Below, piece after piece: positions 42,220 through 51,641 of a stretch of DNA of 64,000 nucleotides. The DNA is taken from NCBI GenBank assembly GCA_900323505.1, contig OOIN01000011.1, positions 248,001 through 312,000 on the forward strand, written 5' to 3'. The position numbers and the translations under genes were made by a program. Position 1 is the first letter of the stretch, and every line of letters begins with the position of its first letter. This DNA comes from Ustilago trichophora (lineage: Eukaryota > Basidiomycota > Ustilaginomycetes > Ustilaginales > Ustilaginaceae). The notes below the pieces were generated by a model. The model saw only the letters and a list, made by a program, of their open reading frames with translations, did no database searches and had not been told where the DNA came from.

Positions 42220-44009
42220 ATGCGCACATCACAAGCCATCAAGCTGGCTGCCATCGCAGCACCCGCCGTGATGCTCGCTGCCACCGCCAACGCCGCCTCG
42301 GACTCGTGTATCAGCCTCAAGGGCAGTTCCATGTGCCCCTCGTTCCAGAACAACTTTGTCAAGCCCAGCAACCTCTCGAGCGAGTACAGCTTTTTCAACA
42401 CGGTCACCGACGTAGCTTCCTTCGACGCCCTTTTCCACTACTACCTTACTTCGTAAGTAGATCCAAGAACAACCCCATGCTTCAGACCTACGCATCGTAC
42501 TGACTCTTATCCTATTTCACAATCGTAACACATTGCAGCCAAAACGGATACTACACCGACAAGATTCAGGACGGACTTGGATGCAACACCACCCTCGCCC
42601 AGAACGTCACCATCCAATGGCAGCAGACCGTCTTCTGCTCCCAGTTCTCGGAAGCTTCCTACCAATCCGGCTGCACCGCTGAGGTTCCACCCACTCTCGT
42701 CTGCCAGGAAACTTGCAACCAATTTGCCTCCTCCGAGGAGGACGTCGTCGACAACACTGCCTACTGCCGATCCACCGACGAGCTCAACACCTTCCAGCGC
42801 TCCGTTCGATCCGACACCCTCTCCAACGACTACTTTACCTGCACCGACTACAGCTCCCTTGCCACTACCAACGTCAACTCGTGCGTCTCCGGTATCGAAA
42901 ACGAAGGTAGCTGTGGATTCGGCTACTCGATCGACCAGCTCTGTGCCTTCTGCGACCCTTCAGGTGGCGTTACTCCTCCTCCTTGCTGTTACGAATCTCG
43001 CACCAACCTCTCGCAGTGCTCCCAGTGGGGTCACCCTCTGGCTGCTACCATCCGTCCTACTACCACCGTCGCTACCAACGTCCCCGGTACCGCTCAGAGC
43101 ACGGCTGGTACTAACTCGGCCACTGTGACCAACGGTGCTGCCTCTGCTACCGCTACTGGCACTTCTGCAGGTGCTGGTCAGAACGGAACTTCGCGTACTG
43201 GCAGCGGTGCGGCTGCTGCCACTTCCACCTCGGGCAGCAACAAAGGTGGCTCTGCCAACGCCAACATGGCTCCCGAAGGTCAGCAGCTCGTCAGTGCCAA
43301 CGACAAGGTGTTTAGCAACAAGCAGCTTGCCGGTATCATTGTAGGATGCTGTGTCGGTGCAGCTATCCTTGGTGCACTTCTTGCGCTCCTCTGCTTCCGC
43401 AGACGTGGGCAGAAGGAGGATACCGAGAAGAACACGGTCTACGGTGACGCTGCCAACGAGAGCCACGTCGAGCGTCCCTGGATCCAGAGCGAGGAGGCTA
43501 TGGTCAAGTCGCCTGAGCTTGGTCGACCTTCCACTGATGCCAAGTTTGCCGGTGCCGCTGGTGTCGGTGCTCTCGCCGGTGGTGCTGCCGTTGCTGCTGC
43601 CAAGGGTCGCGATTCTGCCGATGAGCGTCCCAACAGTGCCATGAGCGGCGAAACCGGTACCGACGGCCGCGGAACCACCATCCCTGCCGTCAAGGACCAG
43701 TACTCGTCGCACGACATTTGCCCAGGAGAAACCGTCGTCGCCATCTACCCGTACAACGCCACGCTCAACGACGAGATCACCCTCCAGCCTGACGACGTCA
43801 TCACGGTACAGCGTCTGTACGACGATGGCTGGGCACTGGGTCGCACCGAGTCTGGTGGCGAAGGTGCTTTCCCTTTGGTTTGTGTCACTTCGACCAAGGG
43901 TGGCACATCCGGCTCTGGTGAGAACTTGAGTGGTGGCATGTCCAGCGGGAACGATGGCAACGTCACTTCGTCTGTAGACGGTGCTGTTACTGCCGAAGAG
44001 GGCCATTGA
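42220..44009 (+). CDS. Fus1-like single-span membrane protein with C-terminal SH3 domain
   Basis: Two exons, 42220-42452 and 42539-44009. The intron is 86 nt (GTAAGT...TTGCAG, branch CGTAAC). The 567-residue product has a signal peptide (MRTSQAIKLAAIAAPAVMLA). A Cys-rich extracellular domain of about 230 residues contains several C-x(3-12)-C pairs and N-x-T/S sites. A Ser/Thr/Ala/Gly stalk likely to be O-glycosylated follows, then one membrane span (AGIIVGCCVGAAILGALLALLCF, here split by its basic stop RRRGQK). A cytosolic linker leads to an SH3 domain near residues 478-530 that begins VVAIYPYNATLNDEI and has DDGWALGR and GAFPLVCV. The architecture matches fungal Fus1-type proteins that link the surface to polarity or cell-fusion machinery. 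Whether it acts in mating here is inference. Confidence 0.85.
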
Positions 44010-44774
44010 TTGCCTCTCTTCGTTGCCTTCTCTCCCTCTCACATTCTAGACATCTCCCCCTTCCTTTTCCTTTTTTCCCTTCCACATCACTATAGCAACG
44101 TGCTACTTCTCCCCCAATTCCTCACTGCTCCATCTCTCTGATCCTCTGGTTTCCCCTCTTGTTATCCCAGCTTATTCTGCCCAAATCACGATTGGCCTCC
44201 CCTATCACCCTTGGTGGGCTCACGGCTCCATCCTCCAGGAAACATCTGCGAAGGATGGAGCCCCGTCGAGACCCCAAGTACGGGGGGCCATATTTGGATT
44301 TGCTCGGAATCTGCTGGCTGGTTCTCCTTGTTTTCCCACTTTGCCTTCCCCTTCTCTCTCCTTTGACCTTGGCTTGTGTCACGAAAAAACTGTCCCCCCC
44401 CCCTTCTTTCGCCCCCTCTTGTTGTTAGCGCCTCTCCTGTTGTTAACTGTAGCTACTATCCCTGTTTCTCCACCCTGTGCGTACTGTTGTTAGAGATCTC
44501 ACCAATCCCCCTGTTTCCCTGGAAATCCCTGTTGTTCTCCTCATTCTCAAGATTGTTTGCGAATGAATGTGATGCAAAAGTCTACTTTGCGCTGAGCCTC
44601 GAATGGAAGCTTGATTCAGCTGTCACAGCTCGTGGCACTGAGCAAGTCAGGTCACTCTTCTTGATTTCACTGCACATTCTTGTTTTCTTCGCTTCAGACT
44701 GATCAGATCTGTGTGCTAATGATGCTTCTGCTTGCATGCGTGTCGGGTAAGAATACATTGACGATCGGTATGTA
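44010..44774. other. Convergent intergenic region
   Basis: The 765 bp lie between the stops of the Fus1-like gene and PEX10. The stretch is C/T-rich on the plus strand, with a C homopolymer at about 44395-44403. No gene seen. Confidence 0.55.
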
Positions 44775-46127
44775 TCAAAAGTTGTACAGGGGCAAAATGC
44801 GATGAGCCAACAGAGGCTGTCTACAAAGCGGGCATTCTGGCTTTTCAGCGATCCAAGCGGTGATGCAACCCCAATCGAAGCAGTGTCCGCACTCTGTCAC
44901 TGCGCTGGTACCCTTATGCGGGGAACGTTGGTCCATGCAGAGGGTGCATTGGAGTGTCGAATTGGCATTGGTGGTTGCGGCGGTGGTGTTGAGTCTTGCT
45001 ATTGTTACCACGTCGGATTCCTTGCTCTTGGAAGATGGGTCGTCGTCGTCTTCGTCCGGTAGATGTGGGTAGAGAAGGTCTACCGAAGAGGAGGATTGAG
45101 TTTGGGTAGGGAGACGTTTGGGTGGTTGCGAAGTGTGCGAGTATACAGCATTGTCAATCACCACTGTTGTCGATGGATCCACTGCAGCTCTTGAGGAGTG
45201 ATGTTTGTCATCCTGGCCATCGTCTTCTTCAGCAGCTGCTTGACGAGCCTGCTTACCCCTCCTCCTGTATGCTCGAATCTCCAGCAAAGCCTTGACGCCC
45301 AACTGAACGCCCAAAAGTACACCCAAAACTTCATAACTCGGCGGCTGATACCCCTGTCTCTTTGGAATCGTCGAAATGTACGTTACGCCCGTCAACCTTT
45401 GAGCGGCGCTGTAAAACTTGCCTCCCAGATAGAACAACATGAGATGGGCTGCGCTGAGATATGCCAGCCATCCATCTTGACTCTGAAGCGTCTCTAATGG
45501 GGGTAAGGTCTTTGCCAGCCAATTGACGAGTTTGCGATGAAGGCTGGGGGTTGGATGTGTATAAGGTTTGTCCAAAGCTCGTGCGCGAGCTCGAGCTCGA
45601 GCTTCGGCTGTTTCGAGCTTCTGCTTCGTGTTGACTGCATACCTTCTCAGCGCAGCGTAGAGCTTTGTCAGCGAGTAAGGTCCCAAAACGTGCAACAGCA
45701 GCCAGGCGAGCCTTTTGGACCGCGTAACGATGCGACCCGACCGCACATCTTGAGGGATAGCGTTGACGTATTCTTCACCTAGGGTTTGTCCTCCTCTTCC
45801 ATCTCCCATACCAGGGATGGAGGATGTGGAGAGCAGATAGTAGCCCAAAGCTCCCACCAGAGAGATGGAGGAGATATGGGAATGCTGTACCCGTGTACCG
45901 AAGAGTGAACGGATTACATCGGAGACTTGAGAGGTAAAGAGGTCTTTGTAGTATGTATCCTTTTGATAGGCGCGTACGATTTCTGGCTGGGCTGCTGGCG
46001 GGAAGCTGAAGCGCGATTGAGGGCGGTAGTACGATTCGGGATGGTGGGCTGAAGTGCCGACAGGGGGAGGAGAGGAGGTAGATGCGATGGCGCTCGCGCT
46101 GGGGCCAGCGTCTGCATTGTCAGCCAT
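44775..46127 (-). CDS. PEX10: Peroxisomal RING E3 ubiquitin ligase Pex10
   Basis: Single exon of 450 residues from the ATG at 46127 (MADNADAGPSAS). The frame is open 107 codons further upstream to 46448, but that part is low-complexity leader-like sequence. The N-terminal Pex2/Pex10/Pex12 domain begins QPEIVRAYQKDTYYKDLF and contains TLGEEYVNAI. Hydrophobic membrane segments follow. The C-terminal RING at about residues 395-440 runs CTLCMDQ, TECGHCFDWGCI and CPLCRQPL, giving the C3HC4 set. Pex10 with Pex2 and Pex12 forms the channel ligase that ubiquitinates the import receptor Pex5 for recycling. The protein ends soon after the RING, as in the family. The USP7/Ubp15 homologue, which in yeast also touches Pex5 recycling, lies 7 kb away, probably by chance. 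Confidence 0.93.
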   Translation of the reverse strand: MADNADAGPSASAIASTSSPPPVGTSAHHPESYYRPQSRFSFPPAAQPEIVRAYQKDTYYKDLFTSQVSDVIRSLFGTRVQHSHISSISLVGALGYYLLSTSSIPGMGDGRGGQTLGEEYVNAIPQDVRSGRIVTRSKRLAWLLLHVLGPYSLTKLYAALRRYAVNTKQKLETAEARARARARALDKPYTHPTPSLHRKLVNWLAKTLPPLETLQSQDGWLAYLSAAHLMLFYLGGKFYSAAQRLTGVTYISTIPKRQGYQPPSYEVLGVLLGVQLGVKALLEIRAYRRRGKQARQAAAEEDDGQDDKHHSSRAAVDPSTTVVIDNAVYSHTSQPPKRLPTQTQSSSSVDLLYPHLPDEDDDDPSSKSKESDVVTIARLNTTAATTNANSTLQCTLCMDQRSPHKGTSAVTECGHCFDWGCITAWIAEKPECPLCRQPLLAHRILPLYNF

Positions 46128-46634
46128 GTTGTACGACGGTAGGCTAGCGGGCGAGATTGCAAGTGATGTTGAACGGATGAAGCTCTTGATGCCAAAGGCA
46201 GCCCAAACGATGAGCGTGGTAGAGGGAGGCTTGAGCAGTTGGATGCTGTGGCGAGCGGATGGCGAAGAGCAAAGATGTGGTGTAGTTCGGTGCGGAGAAG
46301 GAATGCTTGCGTGTGGAGAGCGGATCGCTTTCAACCTCGGCGTGGACTGTGTCGTTTGTGAGACTGACCGGAAGGCCGGTTCAACTGCTCTTCCCCACAA
46401 CCGGCGAAATTTCCGCCTAGATTGTGTATGTGTTTTAAGACGTAACACCTTTGCCCATTTTTCACACGTTCTTCGGTCTCAGCAACACCTTCCGTCATAT
46501 CGCAAGCCATGTACAGTGCCTTTTGACAACCCGCTCGGCACACTTTATGATAAACATACAAGGAGATCCAAGCACTAGTCGGACTGTGACCAAATAGAGA
46601 TATATGCGGTGCTAAAAACGATTACAACCGTCCC
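46128..46634. other. Region between PRP18 stop and PEX10 start
   Basis: About 500 bp, mainly the leader and promoter of PEX10. An in-frame ATG at 46448 could extend PEX10 by 107 residues, but the extension has no conserved feature. Confidence 0.5.
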
Positions 46635-47864
46635 CTACCCCATCATCATACTGATATCCTCCGGCGGATACTTTGTCTGCGCAAAAGTCATCAACCTCTT
46701 TAAGCTCTGAATATACTTTCTCGACACCTCGTCGTTGAGCACATGAGCCACGTTGCTGCTGAAGATCTTTTCTCTTCCCGATCTTTCATGAATGCCCACC
46801 ATGGTAACACCGATGGGCCAGGGAGCGTTACCTATCGACAACTGCAGATACGAATCGTTGGCGTTGCGATACTGTCTCTTCTGCATGTAGTGTACGATCT
46901 CTGCGATCCTCATCAACACATCTGGAGTGAGTGCTCTTTTGCGAAGCTTTTTAAAGAGCGGTTTGAGGTAGTCGGCGGATTGAACTTGGGTGGCGGCTGC
47001 AAGTTTGCCCTGCATAGTATGTTTGATGTCGTCCGGTCGCGATGCGAGCGAGTCGGCCCATTCTTCGAGGAGAGATTTGAGCGTATAGTAGATGATGGGA
47101 TAGACGCGGTCGATGTCGGTCTTGATCAGGTTGAGATCGAGGACGCTATTCATCCCGACACCTTCTCTTTCGGTGGTGGATTTGGACGGTTCGGCTGCGT
47201 GGCCTCTTCCTTCGGCTTTCTCTCGCTGGGCTGCTTCGGCTTCGGTTATCGCTGCAACCGTGGCTGCGTCTTGTTGGAGTGCTTCGAGCTTCGCTTGCTC
47301 TGATTTGCCCTTGCTCGCGGCATTGCGCTTCTCGAGGAGCTCCAATGCTGTCGCACTCTCCGCGCTCTGCAGGGCGGTTCTGAAATCGTTCTGACCTAAC
47401 GCTCCACCCCCTTTCTCTTCGATCAGCTCCAGCGCTCTTAGTCGTAGACGGCGTTCTTTGTCTGACTCGCCGAACAGTCTGATTGGTTCGCCCTTTGCTC
47501 TGAGCCGGCGCACAGCTTCCTCATTGGTCACGTTGAACTTTTCGCGCTCCACTTCGCCCGCTGCTGTGTCGAGGGCGGCTCTGGTCGCTGCGCTCAGGCC
47601 TGGGGAGGTCACTGTAGGAGAGGTAGATCTGTGAGGAGTACCTTCAGATGAGGGAGATTTGATCCGTTTTGAAGGCGACGAGGAAGAGGATGAAGCGGAG
47701 ACGGATCGTTCTTGCTGCTCTCGAAGCCTTTCAAGGTCTCCTCTGCGCATGTATTTGGATGGTGGTGGTGCTGTAGCAGATACAGAGCTACTCGAGGATG
47801 ACGAGGATGATGCGATATCGGCGGCTTTGCGCTTGTTGGCAATCTCTGCCTTGAGAAAGTCCAT
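46635..47864 (-). CDS. PRP18: Pre-mRNA splicing factor Prp18
   Basis: Single exon of 409 residues from MDFLKAEIANKRK. The ATG 15 codons upstream at 47909 is not conserved in type. The N-terminal part has Ser-rich low-complexity tracts and the splicing-factor motif SKYMRRGDLERLR. The central PRP4-like segment contains VRRLRAKGEPIRLFGE, shared with Prp4 proteins. The C-terminal Prp18 domain (about 240-400) contains SYLQLSIGNAPWPIGVT and GIHERSGREKI, the most conserved loop of the family. Prp18 is a U5-associated second-step factor that stabilises the 3' splice site with Slu7. It is divergent from the Cox6b gene with 440 bp between the starts. Confidence 0.95.
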   Translation of the reverse strand: MDFLKAEIANKRKAADIASSSSSSSSSVSATAPPPSKYMRRGDLERLREQQERSVSASSSSSSPSKRIKSPSSEGTPHRSTSPTVTSPGLSAATRAALDTAAGEVEREKFNVTNEEAVRRLRAKGEPIRLFGESDKERRLRLRALELIEEKGGGALGQNDFRTALQSAESATALELLEKRNAASKGKSEQAKLEALQQDAATVAAITEAEAAQREKAEGRGHAAEPSKSTTEREGVGMNSVLDLNLIKTDIDRVYPIIYYTLKSLLEEWADSLASRPDDIKHTMQGKLAAATQVQSADYLKPLFKKLRKRALTPDVLMRIAEIVHYMQKRQYRNANDSYLQLSIGNAPWPIGVTMVGIHERSGREKIFSSNVAHVLNDEVSRKYIQSLKRLMTFAQTKYPPEDISMMMG

Positions 47865-48305
47865 CTTTGCGGTATGCTTTTGGGAGGGAGGATGGTGTGC
47901 GAGCGGCAAGTGTCAAGGTTGCATGCAGAGCGTAAAAAGAAGGGTCCAAAGGTGGAGGAATTTTCTGGAAACTGTTAAACCACTGGAAGCCATTGAAAGC
48001 CCCCCCAAAAAAAAAAGAAAAAGAAAAAAAGGGCCGCTTTGATTCGGAACCGATTGGCGAGGCTGACATTTACCGTGCGTATGCGAGGCCTGCAAATCCG
48101 AATTCAACCGTTTTGAGAAGGAAAGAGACCTCGAAAGGGCGCGAATCGAGATCAGCGTCAAGTTAGCTACGCAGCCAACCGCTTTGGTGTGTGTGGCTGC
48201 TTGAATTTTGGCATCTCGTCGTCGTCGCCATCACAAACAGCACCCTTGCTATCACCCTCTCCACCACACATCGTCACCACCCAACGACACATTACATCAT
48301 TCAAA
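47865..48305. promoter_or_regulatory. Bidirectional promoter of PRP18 and the Cox6b gene
   Basis: The 441 bp lie between two divergent ATGs. There is an A-rich stretch at 48005-48030 and a CATC/CACC-rich leader for Cox6b. No defined factor site could be assigned. Confidence 0.5.
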
Positions 48306-49431
48306 ATGTCCGACACCGAGCAAAAGTCCTTCACCCTCCAGACCGCCTCCTTCGACGCGCGTTTCCCCAACCAGAACCAGACCAAGCACTGCTGGCAAAA
48401 GTACGTCCACCCGACACACAATCCCATCTCAATGCAGATCGCACTACAGTCGTACCGTTGATGAAGGAAACACTGACAATGCGATGATGACTTGGTTGCG
48501 ATACGACAGCTACGTTGACTACTTCCGATGTGTCAACGCCAAGGGAGAGGAGTTCGTGCCCTGCAAGCAGTTCTTCCGTGCCTACAACTCTTTGTGCCCT
48601 AACGAGTGGGTGAGTATTTTTCTTCTGAATTCAAGCAGCGCTTTTCTGGATGGCAGATTTGGGCAATGCAACGGCGCAGACACTTTTACAACGACGCAAC
48701 GACGGCACATACACTACACATTCAGCGTACAGGTCACGTTGATGGGCAATTTGGATCAGCAATCGACAACTCTCAAAGTGTCCACCTATACACTCCTGGA
48801 TTCAGTCATCTCGACACATGACGCACAACTTCAGAACACATCAGCTCGATCAACAAACCACTTTCACGTAGGAACCAGAAGACTCGGAAGCAGCTATGCC
48901 ATAGCAGATGCTCGCCATTTTGCAAGGTCTAAGATCGCCCGTTTTCGCATGTAAACCGATGTACGGGCGACAGACCTGGATTTGCGATTGGACTTGCCAA
49001 CGTCAAGGCATCTGGGAGATGTCGAACAGTGTCAAGAGGATTTCAAAGCAGCAATACTTCGAATTGTGGTCGGCACTGCATGGAGCAACAAAACCCTACC
49101 TTGATTGTCTAACACTCATATCTCGGCACATTCCATCATGTTGTCGTGATGGCGGCCTTTACCTCGACTTCCGTGACATTATCGTTTTCGTGCGCTTACG
49201 AGCCCCAGCTTCAGCACCTCTTACCGGCCGAAATCCACTCAGCAGTGTAACATATCCGCCGAACTTACCCGGATCTCAACTACTCATTTGCCGTCCAGAA
49301 TTCGCACATCTCATTCAAACGCCAAAGCAGCATCACTGACCCCTCCACCTTCTTGTTCCTACAATCCGCAGATCGCCAAGTGGGACGAGCAGAGGGAGAA
49401 CAACAACTTCCCCGCCTCGCTCGAGCCTTAA
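48306..49431 (+). CDS. COX12: Cytochrome c oxidase subunit VIb (Cox12)
   Basis: Three exons: 48306-48400, 48510-48609 and 49372-49431. Introns: 109 nt (GTACGT...ACAG) and 762 nt (GTGAGT...CGCAG). The 84-residue protein contains [22 protein letters not shown], here read across the first junction, and then the twin CX9C-type pattern with FRCVNAKG, VPCKQFF and SLCPNEW. The last exon gives IAKWDEQRE and the short tail. The protein is imported into the mitochondrial intermembrane space through the Mia40 disulfide pathway and contacts the cytochrome c side of complex IV. The second intron is far longer than any other in the window. The IAKWDEQ exon is needed for a family-like C-terminus, so I trust the long intron. 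Confidence 0.93.
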
Positions 49432-49879
49432 ACATGCTGCCCCTTTCACCAATACTCTGATGTACGAGACATCTTCTCACACAAACTCGTCGTTCGCTGC
49501 ATCCCTCACCAAGTGAGAGGATGCGATTGATGGGAGTTTGTGTTGTGGGGATGCCTGTGGAATCTTAGAACTCTCCTTGCAAGCTTGTTGGAAGTGCGTG
49601 CGTGTGAACAAGGGTCTGCGTATCAGTCAAGTCTGCCATAAAGCGTGATGGAACGGTTTTGTACAAAGAAGAGCATCAGTTGCTGTCATAGTACGACGAT
49701 CACATGTCATGAAAGCACGGCACATAGTTCTCGAAGGGCCACACATCCTGGCCTAACGACCACGTTCGGAACTCTTGACTTTCACACAGATCATCATCAT
49801 TGCGGCGCCGCCCGTGGTGTATCTTGAGCATATTAAATTGTTCTATTTCTACCTATCATTTAGTAACTAGCTGATAAGT
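49432..49879. other. Convergent 3' region between Cox6b and nitroreductase genes
   Basis: About 450 bp of 3' flanking sequence with no ORF that reads like a protein. The end near 49830-49870 is AT-rich. Confidence 0.6.
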
Positions 49880-50527
49880 CTAGTTACCGAAAACCTTGAG
49901 GCGTTCAGCGTTCTCCTTCTGCTCATCGTACTCCTTGGGCTGGGGTTCGGCGGTCTTGGCACCGAAAACGAGCTCGGCGCGCAACTTCCAGTCGTCAGGC
50001 AAGTTGAACTTCTTCTTGAGTTCTCCCTCGGTCAAGTTACCGTAGTGCTGGAGGTTGGCACCGTAGCCTGCGTTTGTGAGGGCGACCCAGGCGTTGTTCT
50101 GGGCAATGGCCGAGGCGTGTTCGGACCAGACGGGGAAGTTTTCGGCGTACTGGGGGATGTTCTCCTGCTGACCTTTGACAACAGCCTGGGATTCGAAGAA
50201 GAGAACGGTTCCAAAGGCGGGCTTGAAGAGTTCCAATCGACCAAGAGCTCCCTCGACGGCCTTGTCGTCTCCACCGGACGACTTGATCACGTTGGAAAGG
50301 GCAGTGGGGACAGTCTTGCCCCAGTACTCATCGTGCTCGGCACCGAGGAGAAGGACGACTCGGGGAGACTTGGAGTTGAACGACGAAGGCGATTCGCGAA
50401 GGACCTTGCTGAGGACCTCCTTGATCTGGTCGGCAGAGAGGATAGAAGGGGTCTTGGCCAAGGTGTAGGTCGATCGACGGACGGCAAGGCCCGAGAGGAA
50501 GGTGGTGGCTGCCTGAGGGAGGGACAT
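49880..50527 (-). CDS. Nitroreductase-family oxidoreductase (Frm2/Hbn1-like)
   Basis: Single exon of 215 residues. The N-terminus AVRRSTYTL is the conserved RRS(T)xY opening of the fungal nitroreductase group. It is followed by SFNSKSPRVVLLLG, EYWGKTVP and the FMN-proximal stretch SEHASAIAQNNAWVAL. The C-terminal GAKTAEPQPKEY is typical of Frm2/Hbn1 proteins. These are FMN enzymes using NAD(P)H on nitroaromatic substrates, linked in yeast to lipid signalling and oxidative stress. The physiological substrate is unknown. There is no signal peptide or membrane segment, so it is probably cytosolic. Length equals that of the family. Confidence 0.9.
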   Translation of the reverse strand: MSLPQAATTFLSGLAVRRSTYTLAKTPSILSADQIKEVLSKVLRESPSSFNSKSPRVVLLLGAEHDEYWGKTVPTALSNVIKSSGGDDKAVEGALGRLELFKPAFGTVLFFESQAVVKGQQENIPQYAENFPVWSEHASAIAQNNAWVALTNAGYGANLQHYGNLTEGELKKKFNLPDDWKLRAELVFGAKTAEPQPKEYDEQKENAERLKVFGN

Positions 50528-51641
50528 CTTGAAAGGTAAGTCTATAGGTGGGATGGGAGTGATTCGATAGAAATTGCGTGTGATGAAGTCAAGAGGTAGG
50601 TGGATGAAGAAGGCAGCTTATATACTATACTGACATCCGTGCGCTTCACTTCTCCTTCTCAGGTACAGACAACAGAGAAAACAGGGTGTGGTTGGACGGA
50701 GCACAGAGCATCCCCCTTCTCTCAGAAGCGCCCAAACAAAGTGCGCATTGTTGACCGACACCGCCGTGCTTACGCCCCTTCCTTGTGCAATCGTAACTAC
50801 CACAAGCTAAAGAGCAGCTGTCAAAATAAGGCAGGAGAATGCCGTGATCTGCAACTCTGCCACACTGTCACAGTGCTGCTGCTGCTGCTGCTGCCGATGT
50901 GGGGGAATAAAGGATTGCATAAAATTCTACGCAAAACGTCTCTTTTCCTGGTTCTGGTCCTTCTAAAATTATAAAGCCCGGAGATTCGGAGCTAAGCTAA
51001 CCCCTTCCCTCCTGTTCGCCTTGCACAAACACAAGGTTTCTTTGATCTTATATTGTTGCTGTTGTCTTCTTGTGCTCTTTGGAGTGAGAGCTTCGAGAAG
51101 GCTCGGGAATGCGTTTCCGAGGGACACCTGCCGAAGAAAAACCTCGCGGGTCAAGGCTACAAGAGAAAGAAAGAGGGACACACGAGGCAATGACGGAATC
51201 GCCTTCCCCACATTGCGAATCCCTCCTCACTTCTCTCTTACAATTGGGCTTTTGACACACATCGCTTTGGTCAGCGATCATACAGCCTGACCGTGGCAAT
51301 GGTACATAGTGTGAGGATCACGAACACGTGAGCGCTAGGCTTCTCAATTGAGACCATGTTGAAGGAAACAATGTCGAGGTGGTGTCGGGGATACCCATGT
51401 CACAGAAGAGCACGGGGCATGAAATCATTTTCGAATGTTCCAAAAAATCAATCCGCGCTGGAGTTAAGCCCGGCGTTGACGTACCGCGGATCGTGGATCG
51501 GGCTATCGGCTGATAGTCTCATCTTCGATCTATCCTCTCCACACGCTGCACCGGCTCTTCACACTTGACTGTCTGCAAAATACGGTGAAGGAAGATGCTA
51601 TGCCATTCAAACAAGCCGATGAAAGGAAACAGGGGGTGCAT
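50528..51641. other. Intergenic region without a recognisable gene
   Basis: About 1.1 kb between two minus-strand genes. It includes a CTG run at 50874-50893 and the leader of the nitroreductase gene. I looked for small ORFs on both strands and found none with plausible composition. Confidence 0.55.

Noticed and set aside
48610..49371. Nested C/D-box snoRNA in the long Cox6b intron
   Set aside because: I looked for paired C (RTGATGA) and D (CTGA) boxes with flanking complementarity and saw only partial, badly spaced matches.
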